Below, piece after piece: positions 27,594 through 41,194 of a DNA stretch of 64,000 bases. Position numbers and translations under genes: made by a program. Source of the DNA: Argentina anserina. Lineage: Eukaryota; Streptophyta; Magnoliopsida; Rosales; Rosaceae. How positions within the stretch are numbered: position 1 is the stretch's first letter; each line of letters opens with the position of its first letter. The stretch lies in assembly GCF_933775445.1 (NCBI RefSeq), contig NW_026089404.1:62001-126000 (forward strand). Reading direction: 5' to 3'. The notes under the pieces are model-generated. The model saw nothing but the letters and a program-made list of their open reading frames with translations, was not told where the DNA came from and ran no database searches.

Positions 27594-28793
27594 GGAAACA
27601 CTCTAAAATTCAATAGAAACTCGCATCAGAAAGGCTTACAGAATGATACTCAAACGAGAATTGAAAAGATACTCAAAGTGCAATAGTAAACATACTCAAA
27701 CGATAGAAAGATACTCAGTTTGAAAGACACACACGCCTACACTGGAAACACTCTAAAATTCAATAGAAACTCGCATCAGAAAGGCTTACAGAATGATACT
27801 CAAACGAGAATTGAAAAGATACTCAAAGTGCAATAGTAAACATACTCAAACGATAGAAAGATACTCAGTTTGAAAGAAACACACGCCCACACTGGAAACA
27901 CTCTCAAATTCAATAGAAACTCGCATCAGAAAGGCTTACAGAATGATACTCAAACGAGAATTGAAAAGATACTCAAAGTGCAATAGTAAACATACTCAAA
28001 CGATAGATAGATACTCAGTTTGAAAGAAACACACGCCCACACTGGAAACACTCTAAAATTCAATAGAAACTCGCATCAGAAAACCTTACAGAAACATAGT
28101 CAAACGAGAATTGAAAAGATACTCAAAGTGCAATAGTAAACATACTCAAACGATAGAAAGATACTCAGTTTGAAAGAAACACACGCCCACACTGGAAACA
28201 CTCTCAAATTCAAGAAAAACTCGCATCAGAAAGGCTTACAGAATGATACTCAAACGAGAATTGAAAAGATACTCAAAGTGCAATAGTAAACATACTCAAA
28301 CGATAGAAAGATACTCAGTTTGAAAGAAACACACGCCCACACTGGAAACACTCTCAAATTCAAGAAAAACTCGCATCAGAAAGGCTTACAGAATGATACT
28401 CAAACGAGAATTGAAAAGATACTCAAAGTGCAATAGTAAACATACTCAAACGATAGATAGATACTCAGTTTGAAAGAAACACACGCCCACACTGGAAACA
28501 CTCTAAAATTCAATAGAAACTCGCATCAGAAAACCTTACAGAAACATAGTCAAACGAGAATTGAAAAGATACTCAAAGTGCAATAGTAAACATACTCAAA
28601 CGATAGAAAGATACTCAGTTTGAAAGAAACACACGCCCACACTGGAAACACTCTAAAATTCAAGAAAAACTCGCATCAGAAAGGCTTACAGAATGATACT
28701 CAAACGAGAATTGAAAAGATACTCAAAGTGCAATAGTAAACATACTCAAACGATAGAAAGATACTCAGTTTGAAAGAAACACACGCCCACACT
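27594..28793 (+). repeat. Copied block of 8 monomers (partner 22494-23693)
   Basis: This second copy ends in the same a12/GAA hybrid (28644). Downstream the two copies differ by one C monomer (23694 has no counterpart) and then realign, typical of unequal exchange by one unit. Confidence 0.85.
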
Positions 28794-30593
28794 GGAAACA
28801 CTCTCAAATTCAAGAAAAACTCGCATCAGAAAGGCTTACAGAATGATACTCAAACGAGAATTGAAAAGATACTCAAAGTGCAATAGTAAACATACTCAAA
28901 CGATAGATAGATACTCAGTTTGAAAGAAACACACGCCCACACTGGAAACACTCTCAAATTCAATAGAAACTCGCATCAGAAAACCTTACAGAAACATAGT
29001 CAAACGAGAATTGAAAAGATACTCAAAGTGCAATAGTAAACATACTCAAACGATAGAAAGATACTCAGTTTGAAAGAAACACACGCCCACACTGGAAACA
29101 CTCTAAAATTCAATAGAAACTCGCATCAGAAAGGCTTACAGAATGATACTCAAACGAGAATTGAAAAGATACTCAAAGTGCAATAGTAAACATACTCAAA
29201 CGATAGAAAGATACTCAGTTTGAAAGAAACACACGCCCACACTGGAAACACTCTAAAATTCAATAGAAACTCGCATCAGAAAGGCTTACAGAATGATACT
29301 CAAACGAGAATTGAAAAGATACTCAAAGTGCAATAGTAAACATACTCAAACGATAGAAAGATACTCAGTTTGAAAGAAACACACGCCCACACAGGAAACA
29401 CTCTAAAATTCAATAGAAACTCGCATCAGAAAGGCTTACAGAATGATACTCAAACGAGAATTGAAAAGATACTCAAAGTGCAATAGTAAACATACTCAAA
29501 CGATAGAAAGATACTCAGTTTGAAAGAAACACACGCCCACACTGGAAACACTCTAAAATTCAATAGAAACTCGCATCAGAAAGGCTTACAGAATGATACT
29601 CAAACGAGAATTGAAAAGATACTCAAAGTGCAATAGTAAACATACTCAAACGATAGAAAGATACTCAGTTTGAAAGAAACACACGCCCACACTGGAAACA
29701 CTCTCAAATTCAAGAAAAACTCGCATCAGAAAGGCTTACAGAATGATACTCAAACGATAATTGAAAAGATACTCAAAGTGCAATAGTAAACATACTCAAA
29801 CGATAGAAAGATACTCAGTTTGAAAGAAACACACGCCCACACTGGAAACACTCTAAAATTCAATAGAAACTCGCATCAGAAAGGCTTACAGAATGATACT
29901 CAAACGAGAATTGAAAAGATACTCAAAGTGCAATAGTAAACATACTCAAACGATAGAAAGATACTCAGTTTGAAAGAAACACACGCCCACACTGGAAACA
30001 CTCTAAAATTCAATAGAAACTCGCATCAGAAAGGCTTACAGAATGATACTCAAACGAGAATTGAAAAGATACTCAAAGTGCAATAGTAAACATACTCAAA
30101 CGATAGAAAGATACTCAGTTTGAAAGAAACACACGCCCACACTGGAAACACTCTAAAATTCAATAGAAACTCGCATCAGAAAGGCTTACAGAATGATACT
30201 CAAACGAGAATTGAAAAGATACTCAAAGTGCAATAGTAAACATACTCAAACGATAGAAAGATACTCAGTTTGAAAGAAACACACGCCCACACTGGAAACA
30301 CTCTCAAATTCAAGAAAAACTCGCATCAGAAAGGCTTACAGAATGATACTCAAACGAGAATTGAAAAGATACTCAAAGTGCAATAGTAAACATACTCAAA
30401 CGATAGAAAGATACTCAGTTTGAAAGAAACACACGCCCACACTGGAAACACTCTCAAATTCAATAGAAACTCGCATCAGAAAACCTTACAGAAACATAGT
30501 CAAACGAGAATTGAAAAGATACTCAAAGTGCAATAGTAAACATACTCAAACGATAGAAAGATACTCAGTTTGAAAGAAACACACGCCCACACT

Positions 30594-32093
30594 GGAAACA
30601 CTCTCAAATTCAAGAAAAACTCGCATCAGAAAGGCTTACAGAATGATACTCAAACGAGAATTGAAAAGATACTCAAAGTGCAATAGTAAACATACTCAAA
30701 CGATAGAAAGATACTCAGTTTGAAAGAAACACACGCCCACACTGGAAACACTCTCAAATTCAATAGAAACTCGCATCAGAAAGGCTTACAGAATGATACT
30801 CAAACGAGAATTGAAAAGATACTCAAAGTGCAATAGTAAACCTACTCAAACGATAGAAAGATACTCAGTTTGAAAGAAACACACGCCCACACTGGAAACA
30901 CTCTAAAATTCAATAGAAACTCGCATCAGAAAGGCTTACAGAATGATACTCAAACGAGAATTGAAAAGATACTCAAAGTGCAATAGTAAACATACTCAAA
31001 CGATAGAAAGATACTCAGTTTGAAAGAAACACACGCCCACACTGGAAACACTCTCAAATTCAAGAAAAACTCGCATCAGAAAGGCTTACAGAATGATACT
31101 CAAACGAGAATTGAAAAGATACTCAAAGTGCAATAGTAAACATACTCAAACGATAGAAAGATACTCAGTTTGAAAGAAACACACGCCCACACTGGAAACA
31201 CTCTAAAATTCAATAGAAACTCGCATCAGAAAGGCTTACAGAATGATACTCAAACGAGAATTGAAAAGATACTCAAAGTGCAATAGTAAACATACTCAAA
31301 CGATAGAAAGATACTCAGTTTGAAAGAAACACACGCCTACACTGGAAACACTCTAAAATTCAATAGAAACTCGCATCAGAAAGGCTTACAGAATGATACT
31401 CAAACGAGAATTGAAAAGATACTCAAAGTGCAATAGTAAACATACTCAAACGATAGAAAGATACTCAGTTTGAAAGAAACACACGCCCACACTGGAAACA
31501 CTCTCAAATTCAAGAAAAACTCGCATCAGAAAGGCTTACAGAATGATACTCAAACGAGAATTGAAAAGATACTCAAAGTGCAATAGTAAACATACTCAAA
31601 CGATAGATAGATACTCAGTTTGAAAGAAACACACGCCCACACTGGAAACACTCTCAAATTCAATAGAAACTCGCATCAGAAAACCTTACAGAAACATAGT
31701 CAAACGAGAATTGAAAAGATACTCAAAGTGCAATAGTAAACATACTCAAACGATAGAAAGATACTCAGTTTGAAAGAAACACACGCCCACACTGGAAACA
31801 CTCTAAAATTCAATAGAAACTCGCATCAGAAAGGCTTACAGAATGATACTCAAACGAGAATTGAAAAGATACTCAAAGTGCAATAGTAAACATACTCAAA
31901 CGATAGAAAGATACTCAGTTTGAAAGAAACACACGCCTACACTGGAAACACTCTAAAATTCAATAGAAACTCGCATCAGAAAGGCTTACAGAATGATACT
32001 CAAACGAGAATTGAAAAGATACTCAAAGTGCAATAGTAAACATACTCAAACGATAGAAAGATACTCAGTTTGATAGAAACACACGCCCACACT
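30594..32093 (+). repeat. Copied block of 10 monomers (partner 34494-35993)
   Basis: The order is C, c12/TAG hybrid, A, C, A(c145t), A, C(a115t), X, A(c145t), A. The same order recurs 3,900 bp downstream. Private changes here include CCTACTC near 30841 and TTTGATAGAAAC near 32071. Confidence 0.83.
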
Positions 32094-32543
32094 GGAAACA
32101 CTCTCAAATTCAAGAAAAACTCGCATCAGAAAGGCTTACAGAATGATACTCAAACGAGAATTGAAAAGATACTCAAAGTGCAATAGTAAACATACTCAAA
32201 CGATAGAAAGATACTCAGTTTGAAAGAAACACACGCCCACACTGGAAACACTCTCAAATTCAAGAAAAACTCGCATCAGAAAGGCTTACAGAATGATACT
32301 CAAACGAGAATTGAAAAGATACTCAAAGTGCAATAGTAAACATACTCAAACGATAGATAGATACTCAGTTTGAAAGAAACACACGCCCACACTGGAAACA
32401 CTCTCAAATTCAATAGAAACTCGCATCAGAAAACCTTACAGAAACATAGTCAAACGAGAATTGAAAAGATACTCAAAGTGCAATAGTAAACATACTCAAA
32501 CGATAGAAAGATACTCAGTTTGAAAGAAACACACGCCCACACT
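31794..32543 (+). repeat. 750 bp 5-mer unit with rare TTTGATAGAAAC marker
   Basis: The order is A(c145t), A with TTTGATAGAAAC, C, C(a115t), X. The rare marker recurs 750 bp later (near 32821) in the same context, so this is a very recent tandem step of five monomers. Confidence 0.78.
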
Positions 32544-34493
32544 GGAAACACTCTAAAATTCAATAGAAACTCGCATCAGAAAGGCTTACAGAATGATACT
32601 CAAACGAGAATTGAAAAGATACTCAAAGTGCAATAGTAAACATACTCAAACGATAGAAAGATACTCAGTTTGAAAGAAACACACGCCTACACTGGAAACA
32701 CTCTAAAATTCAATAGAAACTCGCATCAGAAAGGCTTACAGAATGATACTCAAACGAGAATTGAAAAGATACTCAAAGTGCAATAGTAAACATACTCAAA
32801 CGATAGAAAGATACTCAGTTTGATAGAAACACACGCCCACACTGGAAACACTCTCAAATTCAAGAAAAACTCGCATCAGAAAGGCTTACAGAATGATACT
32901 CAAACGAGAATTGAAAAGATACTCAAAGTGCAATAGTAAACATACTCAAACGATAGAAAGATACTCAGTTTGAAAGAAACACACGCCCACACTGGAAACA
33001 CTCTAAAATTCAATAGAAACTCGCATCAGAAAACCTTACAGAAACATAGTCAAACGAGAATTGAAAAGATACTCAAAGTGCAATAGTAAACATACTCAAA
33101 CGATAGAAAGATACTCAGTTTGAAAGAAACACACGCCCACACTGGAAACACTCTCAAATTCAAGAAAAACTCGCATCAGAAAGGCTTACAGAATGATACT
33201 CAAACGAGAATTGAAAAGATACTCAAAGTGCAATAGTAAACATACTCAAACGATAGAAAGATACTCAGTTTGAAAGAAACACACGCCCACACAGGAAACA
33301 CTCTAAAATTCAATAGAAACTCGCATCAGAAAGGCTTACAGAATGATACTCAAACGAGAATTGAAAAGATACTCAAAGTGCAATAGTAAACATACTCACA
33401 CGATAGAAAGATACTCAGTTTGAAAGAAACACACGCCCACACTGGAAACACTCTAAAATTCAATAGAAACTCGCATCAGAAAGGCTTACAGAATGATACT
33501 CAAACGAGAATTGAAAAGATACTCAAAGTGCAATAGTAAACATACTCAAACGATAGAAAGATACTCAGTTTGAAAGAAACACACGCCCACACTGGAAACA
33601 CTCTCAAATTCAAGAAAAACTCGCATCAGAAAGGCTTACAGAATGATACTCAAACGAGAATTGAAAAGATACTCAAAGTGCAATAGTAAACATACTCAAA
33701 CGATAGATAGATACTCAGTTTGAAAGAAACACACGCCCACACTGGAAACACTCTCAAATTCAATAGAAACTCGCATCAGAAAACCTTACAGAAACATAGT
33801 CAAACGAGAATTGAAAAGATACTCAAAGTGCAATAGTAAACATACTCAAACGATAGAAAGATACTCAGTTTGAAAGAAACACACGCCCACACTGGAAACA
33901 CTCTAAAATTCAATAGAAACTCGCATCAGAAAGGCTTACAGAATGATACTCAAACGAGAATTGAAAAGATACTCAAAGTGCAATAGTAAACATACTCAAA
34001 CGATAGAAAGATACTCAGTTTGAAAGAAACACACGCCTACACTGGAAACACTCTAAAATTCAATAGAAACTCGCATCAGAAAGGCTTACAGAATGATACT
34101 CAAACGAGAATTGAAAAGATACTCAAAGTGCAATAGTAAACATACTCAAACGATAGAAAGATACTCAGTTTGAAAGAAACACACGCCCACACTGGAAACA
34201 CTCTCAAATTCAAGAAAAACTCGCATCAGAAAGGCTTACAGAATGATACTCAAACGAGAATTGAAAAGATACTCAAAGTGCAATAGTAAACATACTCAAA
34301 CGATAGAAAGATACTCAGTTTGAAAGAAACACACGCCCACACTGGAAACACTCTAAAATTCAATAGAAACTCGCATCAGAAAACCTTACAGAAACATAGT
34401 CAAACGAGAATTGAAAAGATACTCAAAGTGCAATAGTAAACATACTCAAACGATAGAAAGATACTCAGTTTGAAAGAAACACACGCCCACACT

Positions 34494-35993
34494 GGAAACA
34501 CTCTCAAATTCAAGAAAAACTCGCATCAGAAAGGCTTACAGAATGATACTCAAACGAGAATTGAAAAGATACTCAAAGTGCAATAGTAAACATACTCAAA
34601 CGATAGAAAGATACTCAGTTTGAAAGAAACACACGCCCACACTGGAAACACTCTCAAATTCAATAGAAACTCGCATCAGAAAGGCTTACAGAATGATACT
34701 CAAACGAGAATTGAAAAGATACTCAAAGTGCAATAGTAAACATACTCAAACGATAGAAAGATACTCAGTTTGAAAGAAACACACGCCCACACTGGAAACA
34801 CTCTAAAATTCAATAGAAACTCGCATCAGAAAGGCTTACAGAATGATACTCAAACGAGAATTGAAAAGATACTCAAAGTGCAATAGTAAACATACTCAAA
34901 CGATAGAAAGATACTCAGTTTGAAAGAAACACACGCCCACACTGGAAACACTCTCAAATTCAAGAAAAACTCGCATCAGAAAGGCTTACAGAATGATACT
35001 CAAACGAGAATTGAAAAGATACTCAAAGTGCAATAGTAAACATACTCAAACGATAGAAAGATACTCAGTTTGAAAGAAACACACGCCCACACTGGAAACA
35101 CTCTAAAATTCAATAGAAACTCGCATCAGAAAGGCTTACAGAATGATACTCAAACGAGAATTGAAAAGATACTCAAAGTGCAATAGTAAACATACTCAAA
35201 CGATAGAAAGATACTCAGTTTGAAAGAAACACACGCCTACACTGGAAACACTCTAAAATTCAATAGAAACTCGCATCAGAAAGGCTTACAGAATGATACT
35301 CAAACGAGAATTGAAAAGATACTCAAAGTGCAATAGTAAACATACTCAAACGATAGAAAGATACTCAGTTTGAAAGAAACACACGCCCACACTGGAAACA
35401 CTCTCAAATTCAAGAAAAACTCGCATCAGAAAGGCTTACAGAATGATACTCAAACGAGAATTGAAAAGATACTCAAAGTGCAATAGTAAACATACTCAAA
35501 CGATAGATAGATACTCAGTTTGAAAGAAACACACGCCCACACTGGAAACACTCTCAAATTCAATAGAAACTCGCATCAGAAAACCTTACAGAAACATAGT
35601 CAAACGAGAATTGAAAAGATACTCAAAGTGCAATAGTAAACATACTCAAACGATAGAAAGATACTCAGTTTGAAAGAAACACACGCCCACACTGGAAACA
35701 CTCTAAAATTCAATAGAAACTCGCATCAGAAAGGCTTACAGAATGATACTCAAACGAGAATTGAAAAGATACTCAAAGTGCAATAGTAAACATACTCAAA
35801 CGATAGAAAGATACTCAGTTTGAAAGAAACACACGCCTACACTGGAAACACTCTAAAATTCAATAGAAACTCGCATCAGAAAGGCTTACAGAATGATACT
35901 CAAACGAGAATTGAAAAGATACTCAAAGTGCAATAGTAAACATACTCAAACGATAGAAAGATACTCAGTTTGAAAGAAACACACGCCCACACT
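34494..35993 (+). repeat. Copied block of 10 monomers (partner 30594-32093)
   Basis: This second copy lacks the CCTACTC and TTTGATAGAAAC changes of its partner, so those arose after duplication. The match ends at 35994, where a115t is present but absent in 32094. Confidence 0.83.
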
Positions 35994-36443
35994 GGAAACA
36001 CTCTCAAATTCAAGAAAAACTCGCATCAGAAAGGCTTACAGAATGATACTCAAACGAGAATTGAAAAGATACTCAAAGTGCAATAGTAAACATACTCAAA
36101 CGATAGATAGATACTCAGTTTGAAAGAAACACACGCCCACACTGGAAACACTCTAAAATTCAATAGAAACTCGCATCAGAAAACCTTACAGAAACATAGT
36201 CAAACGAGAATTGAAAAGATACTCAAAGTGCAATAGTAAACATACTCAAACGATAGAAAGATACTCAGTTTGAAAGAAACACACGCCCACACTGGAAACA
36301 CTCTCAAATTCAAGAAAAACTCGCATCAGAAAGGCTTACAGAATGATACTCAAACGAGAATTGAAAAGATACTCAAAGTGCAATAGTAAACATACTCAAA
36401 CGATAGAAAGATACTCAGTTTGAAAGAAACACACGCCCACACT

Positions 36444-37343
36444 GGAAACACTCTAAAATTCAATAGAAACTCGCATCAGAAAGGCTTACAGAATGATACT
36501 CAAACGAGAATTGAAAAGATACTCAAAGTGCAATAGTAAACATACTCAAACGATAGAAAGATACTCAGTTTGAAAGAAACACACGCCCACACTGGAAACA
36601 CTCTAAAATTCAATAGAAACTCGCATCAGAAAGTCTTACAGAATGATACTCAAACGAGAATTGAAAAGATACTCAAAGTGCAATAGTAAACATACTCAAA
36701 CGATAGAAAGATACTCAGTTTGAAAGAAACACACGCCCACACTGGAAACACTCTAAAATTCAATAGAAACTCGCATCAGAAAGGCTTACAGAATGATACT
36801 CAAACGAGAATTGAAAAGATACTCAAAGTGCAATAGTAAACATACTCAAACGATAGAAAGATACTCAGTTTGAATGAAACACACGCCTACACTGGAAACA
36901 CTCTAAAATTCAATAGAAACTCGCATCAGAAAGGCTTACAGAATGATACTCAAACGAGAATTGAAAAGATACTCAAAGTGCAATAGTAAACATACTCAAA
37001 CGATAGAAAGATACTCAGTTTGAAAGAAACACACGCCCACACTGGAAACACTCTAAAATTCAATAGAAACTCGCATCAGAAAGGCTTACAGAATGATACT
37101 CAAACGAGAATTGAAAAGATACTCAAAGTGCAATAGTAAACATACTCAAACGATAGAAAGATACTCAGTTTGAAAGAAACACACGCCCACACTGGAAACA
37201 CTCTAAAATTCAATAGAAACTCGCATCAGAAAGGCTTACAGAATGATACTCAAACGAGAATTGAAAAGGTACTCAAAGTGTAATAGTAAACATACTCAAA
37301 CGATAGAAAGATACTCAGTTTGAAAGAAACACACGCCCACACT
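36444..37343 (+). repeat. A-rich run of monomers with clustered private variants
   Basis: Six consecutive A units follow 36294. Several carry changes seen nowhere else nearby: AAGTCTTAC (unit 36594), TTTGAATGAAAC with c145t (unit 36744), and AAAAGGTACTC with GTGTAAT (unit 37194). C and X units are absent in the run. Confidence 0.7.
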
Positions 37344-38843
37344 GGAAACACTCTCAAATTCAAGAAAAACTCGCATCAGAAAGGCTTACAGAATGATACT
37401 CAAACGAGAATTGAAAAGATACTCAAAGTGCAATAGTAAACATACTCAAACGATAGAAAGATACTCAGTTTGAAAGAAACACACGCCCACACTGGAAACA
37501 CTCTCAAATTCAAGAAAAACTCGCATCAGAAAGGCTTACAGAATGATACTCAAACGAGAATTGAAAAGATACTCAAAGTGCAATAGTAAACATACTCAAA
37601 CGATAGAAAGATACTCAGTTTGAAAGAAACACACGCCCACACTGGAAACACTCTAAAATTCAATAGAAACTCGCATCAGAAAGGCTTACAGAATGATACT
37701 CAAACGAGAATTGAAAAGATACTCAAAGTGCAATAGTAAACATACTCAAACGATAGAAAGATACTCAGTTTGAAAGAAACACACGCCCACACTGGAAACA
37801 CTCTAAAATTCAATAGAAACTCGCATCAGAAAGGCTTACAGAATGATACTCAAACGAGAATTGAAAAGATACTCAAAGTGCAATAGTAAACATACTCAAA
37901 CGATAGAAAGATACTCAGTTTGAAAGAAACACACGCCCACACTGGAAACACTCTAAAATTCAATAGAAACTCGCATCAGAAAGGCTTACAGAATGATACT
38001 CAAACGAGAATTGAAAAGATACTCAAAGTGCAATAGTAAACATACTCAAACGATAGAAAGATACTCAGTTTGAAAGAAACACACGCCCACACTGGAAACA
38101 CTCTCAAATTCAAGAAAAACTCGCATCAGAAAGGCTTACAGAATGATACTCAAACGAGAATTGAAAAGATACTCAAAGTGCAATAGTAAACATACTCAAA
38201 CGATAGAAAGATACTCAGTTTGAAAGAAACACACGCCCACACTGGAAACACTCTAAAATTCAATAGAAACTCGCATCAGAAAGGCTTACAGAATGATACT
38301 CAAACGAGAATTGAAAAGATACTCAAAGTGCAATAGTAAACATACTCAAACGATAGAAAGATACTCAGTTTGAAAGAAACACACGCCCACACTGGAAACA
38401 CTCTCAAATTCAAGAAAAACTCGCATCAGAAAGGCTTACAGAATGATACTCAAACGAGAATTGAAAAGATACTCAAAGTGCAATAGTAAACCTACTCAAA
38501 CGATAGATAGATACTCAGTTTGAAAGAAACACACGCCCACACTGGAAACACTCTAAAATTCAATAGAAACTCGCATCAGAAAACCTTACAGAAACATAGT
38601 CAAACGAGAATTGAAAAGATACTCAAAGTGCAATAGTAAACATACTCAAACGATAGAAAGATACTCAGTTTGAAAGAAACACACGCCCACACTGGAAACA
38701 CTCTCAAATTCAAGAAAAACTCGCATCAGAAAGGCTTACAGAATGATACTCAAACGAGAATTGAAAAGATACTCAAAGTGCAATAGTAAACATACTCAAA
38801 CGATAGAAAGATACTCAGTTTGAAAGAAACACACGCCCACACT

Positions 38844-38949
38844 ACAGAAACATAGTCAAACGAGAATTGAAAAGATACTCAAAGTGCAATAGTAAACATA
38901 CTCAAACGATAGAAAGATACTCAGTTTGAAAGAAACACACGCCCACACT
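38844..38949 (+). repeat. Truncated X monomer, first 44 bp missing (106 bp)
   Basis: The preceding unit ends normally in CCCACACT at 38843. Sequence then continues directly with ACAGAAACATAGTC, which is base 45 onward of an X unit. Bases 1-44 are gone, leaving 106 bp; the next full unit starts at 38950. This is the largest phase break seen in the window. A deletion of 44 bp plus any whole number of monomers would look the same. Confidence 0.93.
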
Positions 38950-39249
38950 GGAAACACTCTAAAATTCAATAGAAACTCGCATCAGAAAGGCTTACAGAAT
39001 GATACTCAAACGAGAATTGAAAAGATACTCAAAGTGCAATAGTAAACATACTCAAACGATAGAAAGATACTCAGTTTGAAAGAAACACACGCCCACACTG
39101 GAAACACTCTAAAATTCAATAGAAATTCGCATCAAAAAGGCTTACAGAATGATACTCAAACGAGAATTGAAAAGATACTCAAAGTGCAATAGTAAACATA
39201 CTCAAACGATAGAAAGATACTCAGTTTGAAAGAAACACACGCCCACACT

Positions 39250-40294
39250 GGAAACACTCTCAAATTCAAGAAAAACTCGCATCGAAAGCCGTTCAGAAAG
39301 ATACTCAAACGAGAATTGAAAAGATACTCTAATTGCAATAGTAAACATACTCAAACGATAGAAAGATACTCAGTTTGAAAGAAACACACGCCCACACTGG
39401 AAACACTCTAAAATTCAAGGGAAACTCGCATCAGAAAACCTTACAGAAACATAGTCAAACGAGAATTGAAAAGATACTGAAAGTGCAATAGTAAACATAC
39501 TCAAACGATAGAAAGATACTCAGTTTGAAAGAAACACACGCCCACACTGGAAACACTCTCAAATTCAAGAAAAACTCGCATCGAAAGCCGTTCAGAAAGA
39601 TACTCAAACGAGAATTGAAAAGATACTCAAAGTGCAATAGTAAACATACTCAAACGATAGAAAGATACTCAGTTTGAAAGAAACAAACGCCCACACTGGA
39701 AACACTCTCAAATTCAAGAAAAACTCGCATCGAAAGCCGTTCAGAAAGATACTCAAACGAGAATTGAAAAGATACTCTAATTGCAATAGTAAACATACTC
39801 AAACGATAGAAAGATACTCAGTTTGAAAGAAACACACGCCCACACTGGAAACACTCTAAAATTCAAGAAAAACTCGCATCGAAAGCCGTTCAGAAAGATA
39901 CACAAACGAGGATTCAAAAGATACTCATATTGCAATAGTAAACAAACTCAAACGATAGAAAGATACTCAGTTTGAAAGAAACACACGCCCACACTGGAAA
40001 CACTCTCAAATACAATAGAAACTCGCATCAGAAAGGATTACAGAAAAATACTCAAACAAGAATTGAAAAGATACTCAAATTGCAATAGTAAACATACTCA
40101 GACGATAGAAAGATACTCAGTTTGAAAGAAACACACGCCCACACTGGAAACACTCTAAAATTCAATAGAAACTCGCATCGAAAGCCGTTCAGAAAGATAC
40201 TCAAACGAGGATTCAAAAGATACTCAAATTGCAATAGTAAACATACTCAAACGATAGAAAGATACTCAGTTTGAAAGAAACACACGCCCACACT
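39250..40294 (+). repeat. Y-rich cluster at the start of domain 3
   Basis: The order is Y(CTAATTG), X with CAAGGGAAAC, Y, Y(CTAATTG), Y(GAGGATTC, CATATTG), Z, Y(GAGGATTC). Two units have ACAAACGCCC or GATACTGAAAG. Five of seven are 149 bp, an abrupt change from the all-150 bp domain a few hundred bases upstream. Confidence 0.85.
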
Positions 40295-41194
40295 AGAAAC
40301 ACTCTCAAATTCAATAGAAACTCGCATCAGAAAGGCTTACAGAATGATACTCAAACGAGAATTGAAAAGATACTCAAAGTGCAATAGTAAACATACTCAA
40401 ACGATAGAAAGATACTCAGTTTGAAAGAAACACACGCCCACACTGGAAACACTCTAAAATTCAATAGAAACTCGCATCAGAAAGGCTTACAGAATGATAC
40501 TCAAACGAGAATTGAAAAGATACTCAAAGTGCAATAGTAAACATACTCAAACGATAGAAAGATACTCAGTTTGAAAGAAACACACGCCCACACTGGAAAC
40601 ACTCTAAAATTCAATAGAAACTCGCATCAGAAAGGCTTACAGAATGATACTCAAACGAGAATTGAAAAGATACTCAAAGTGCAATAGTAAACATACTCAA
40701 ACGATAGAAAGATACTCAGTTTGAAAGAAACACACGCCCACACTGGAAACACTCTAAAATTCAATAGAAACTCGCATCAGAAAGGCTTACAGAATGATAC
40801 TCAAACGAGAATTGAAAAGATACTCAAAGTGCAATAGTAAACATACTCAAACGATAGAAAGATACTCAGTTTGAAAGAAACACACGCCCACACTGGAAAC
40901 ACTCTAAAATTCAATAGAAACTCGCATCAGAAAGGCTTACAGAATGATACTCAAACGAGAATTGAAAAGATACTCAAAGTGCAATAGTAAACATACTCAA
41001 ACGATAGAAAGATACTCAGTTTGAAAGAAACACACGCCCACACTGGAAACACTCTAAAATTCAATAGAAACTCGCATCAGAAAGGCTTACAGAATGATAC
41101 TCAAACGAGAATTGAAAAGATACTCAAAGTGCAATAGTAAACATACTCAAACGATAGAAAGATACTCAGTTTGAAAGAAACACACGCCCACACT

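Larger units (their letters stand above)
7494..38843 (+). repeat. Domain 2: 209 consecutive monomers of exactly 150 bp
   Basis: The start GGAAACACTC stays in the same phase (7494 + 150n) for 31,350 bp, so there is no net length change in any monomer. Types are A, C, X and A/C hybrids; Y and Z are absent. Variation is by single-base markers: a115t, c145t, a135c, t150a (ACACAGG), a106c (CTCACACG), g65t (ACGATAATTG) and rare private changes. Because 150 is divisible by three and each frame meets a stop in every unit, no long reading frame exists. No gene is visible. Confidence 0.93.

Noticed and set aside
38844..38949. Transposon insertion or target-site duplication at the phase break
   Set aside because: No foreign bases are present; the junction is explained by loss of bases 1-44 of an X monomer.
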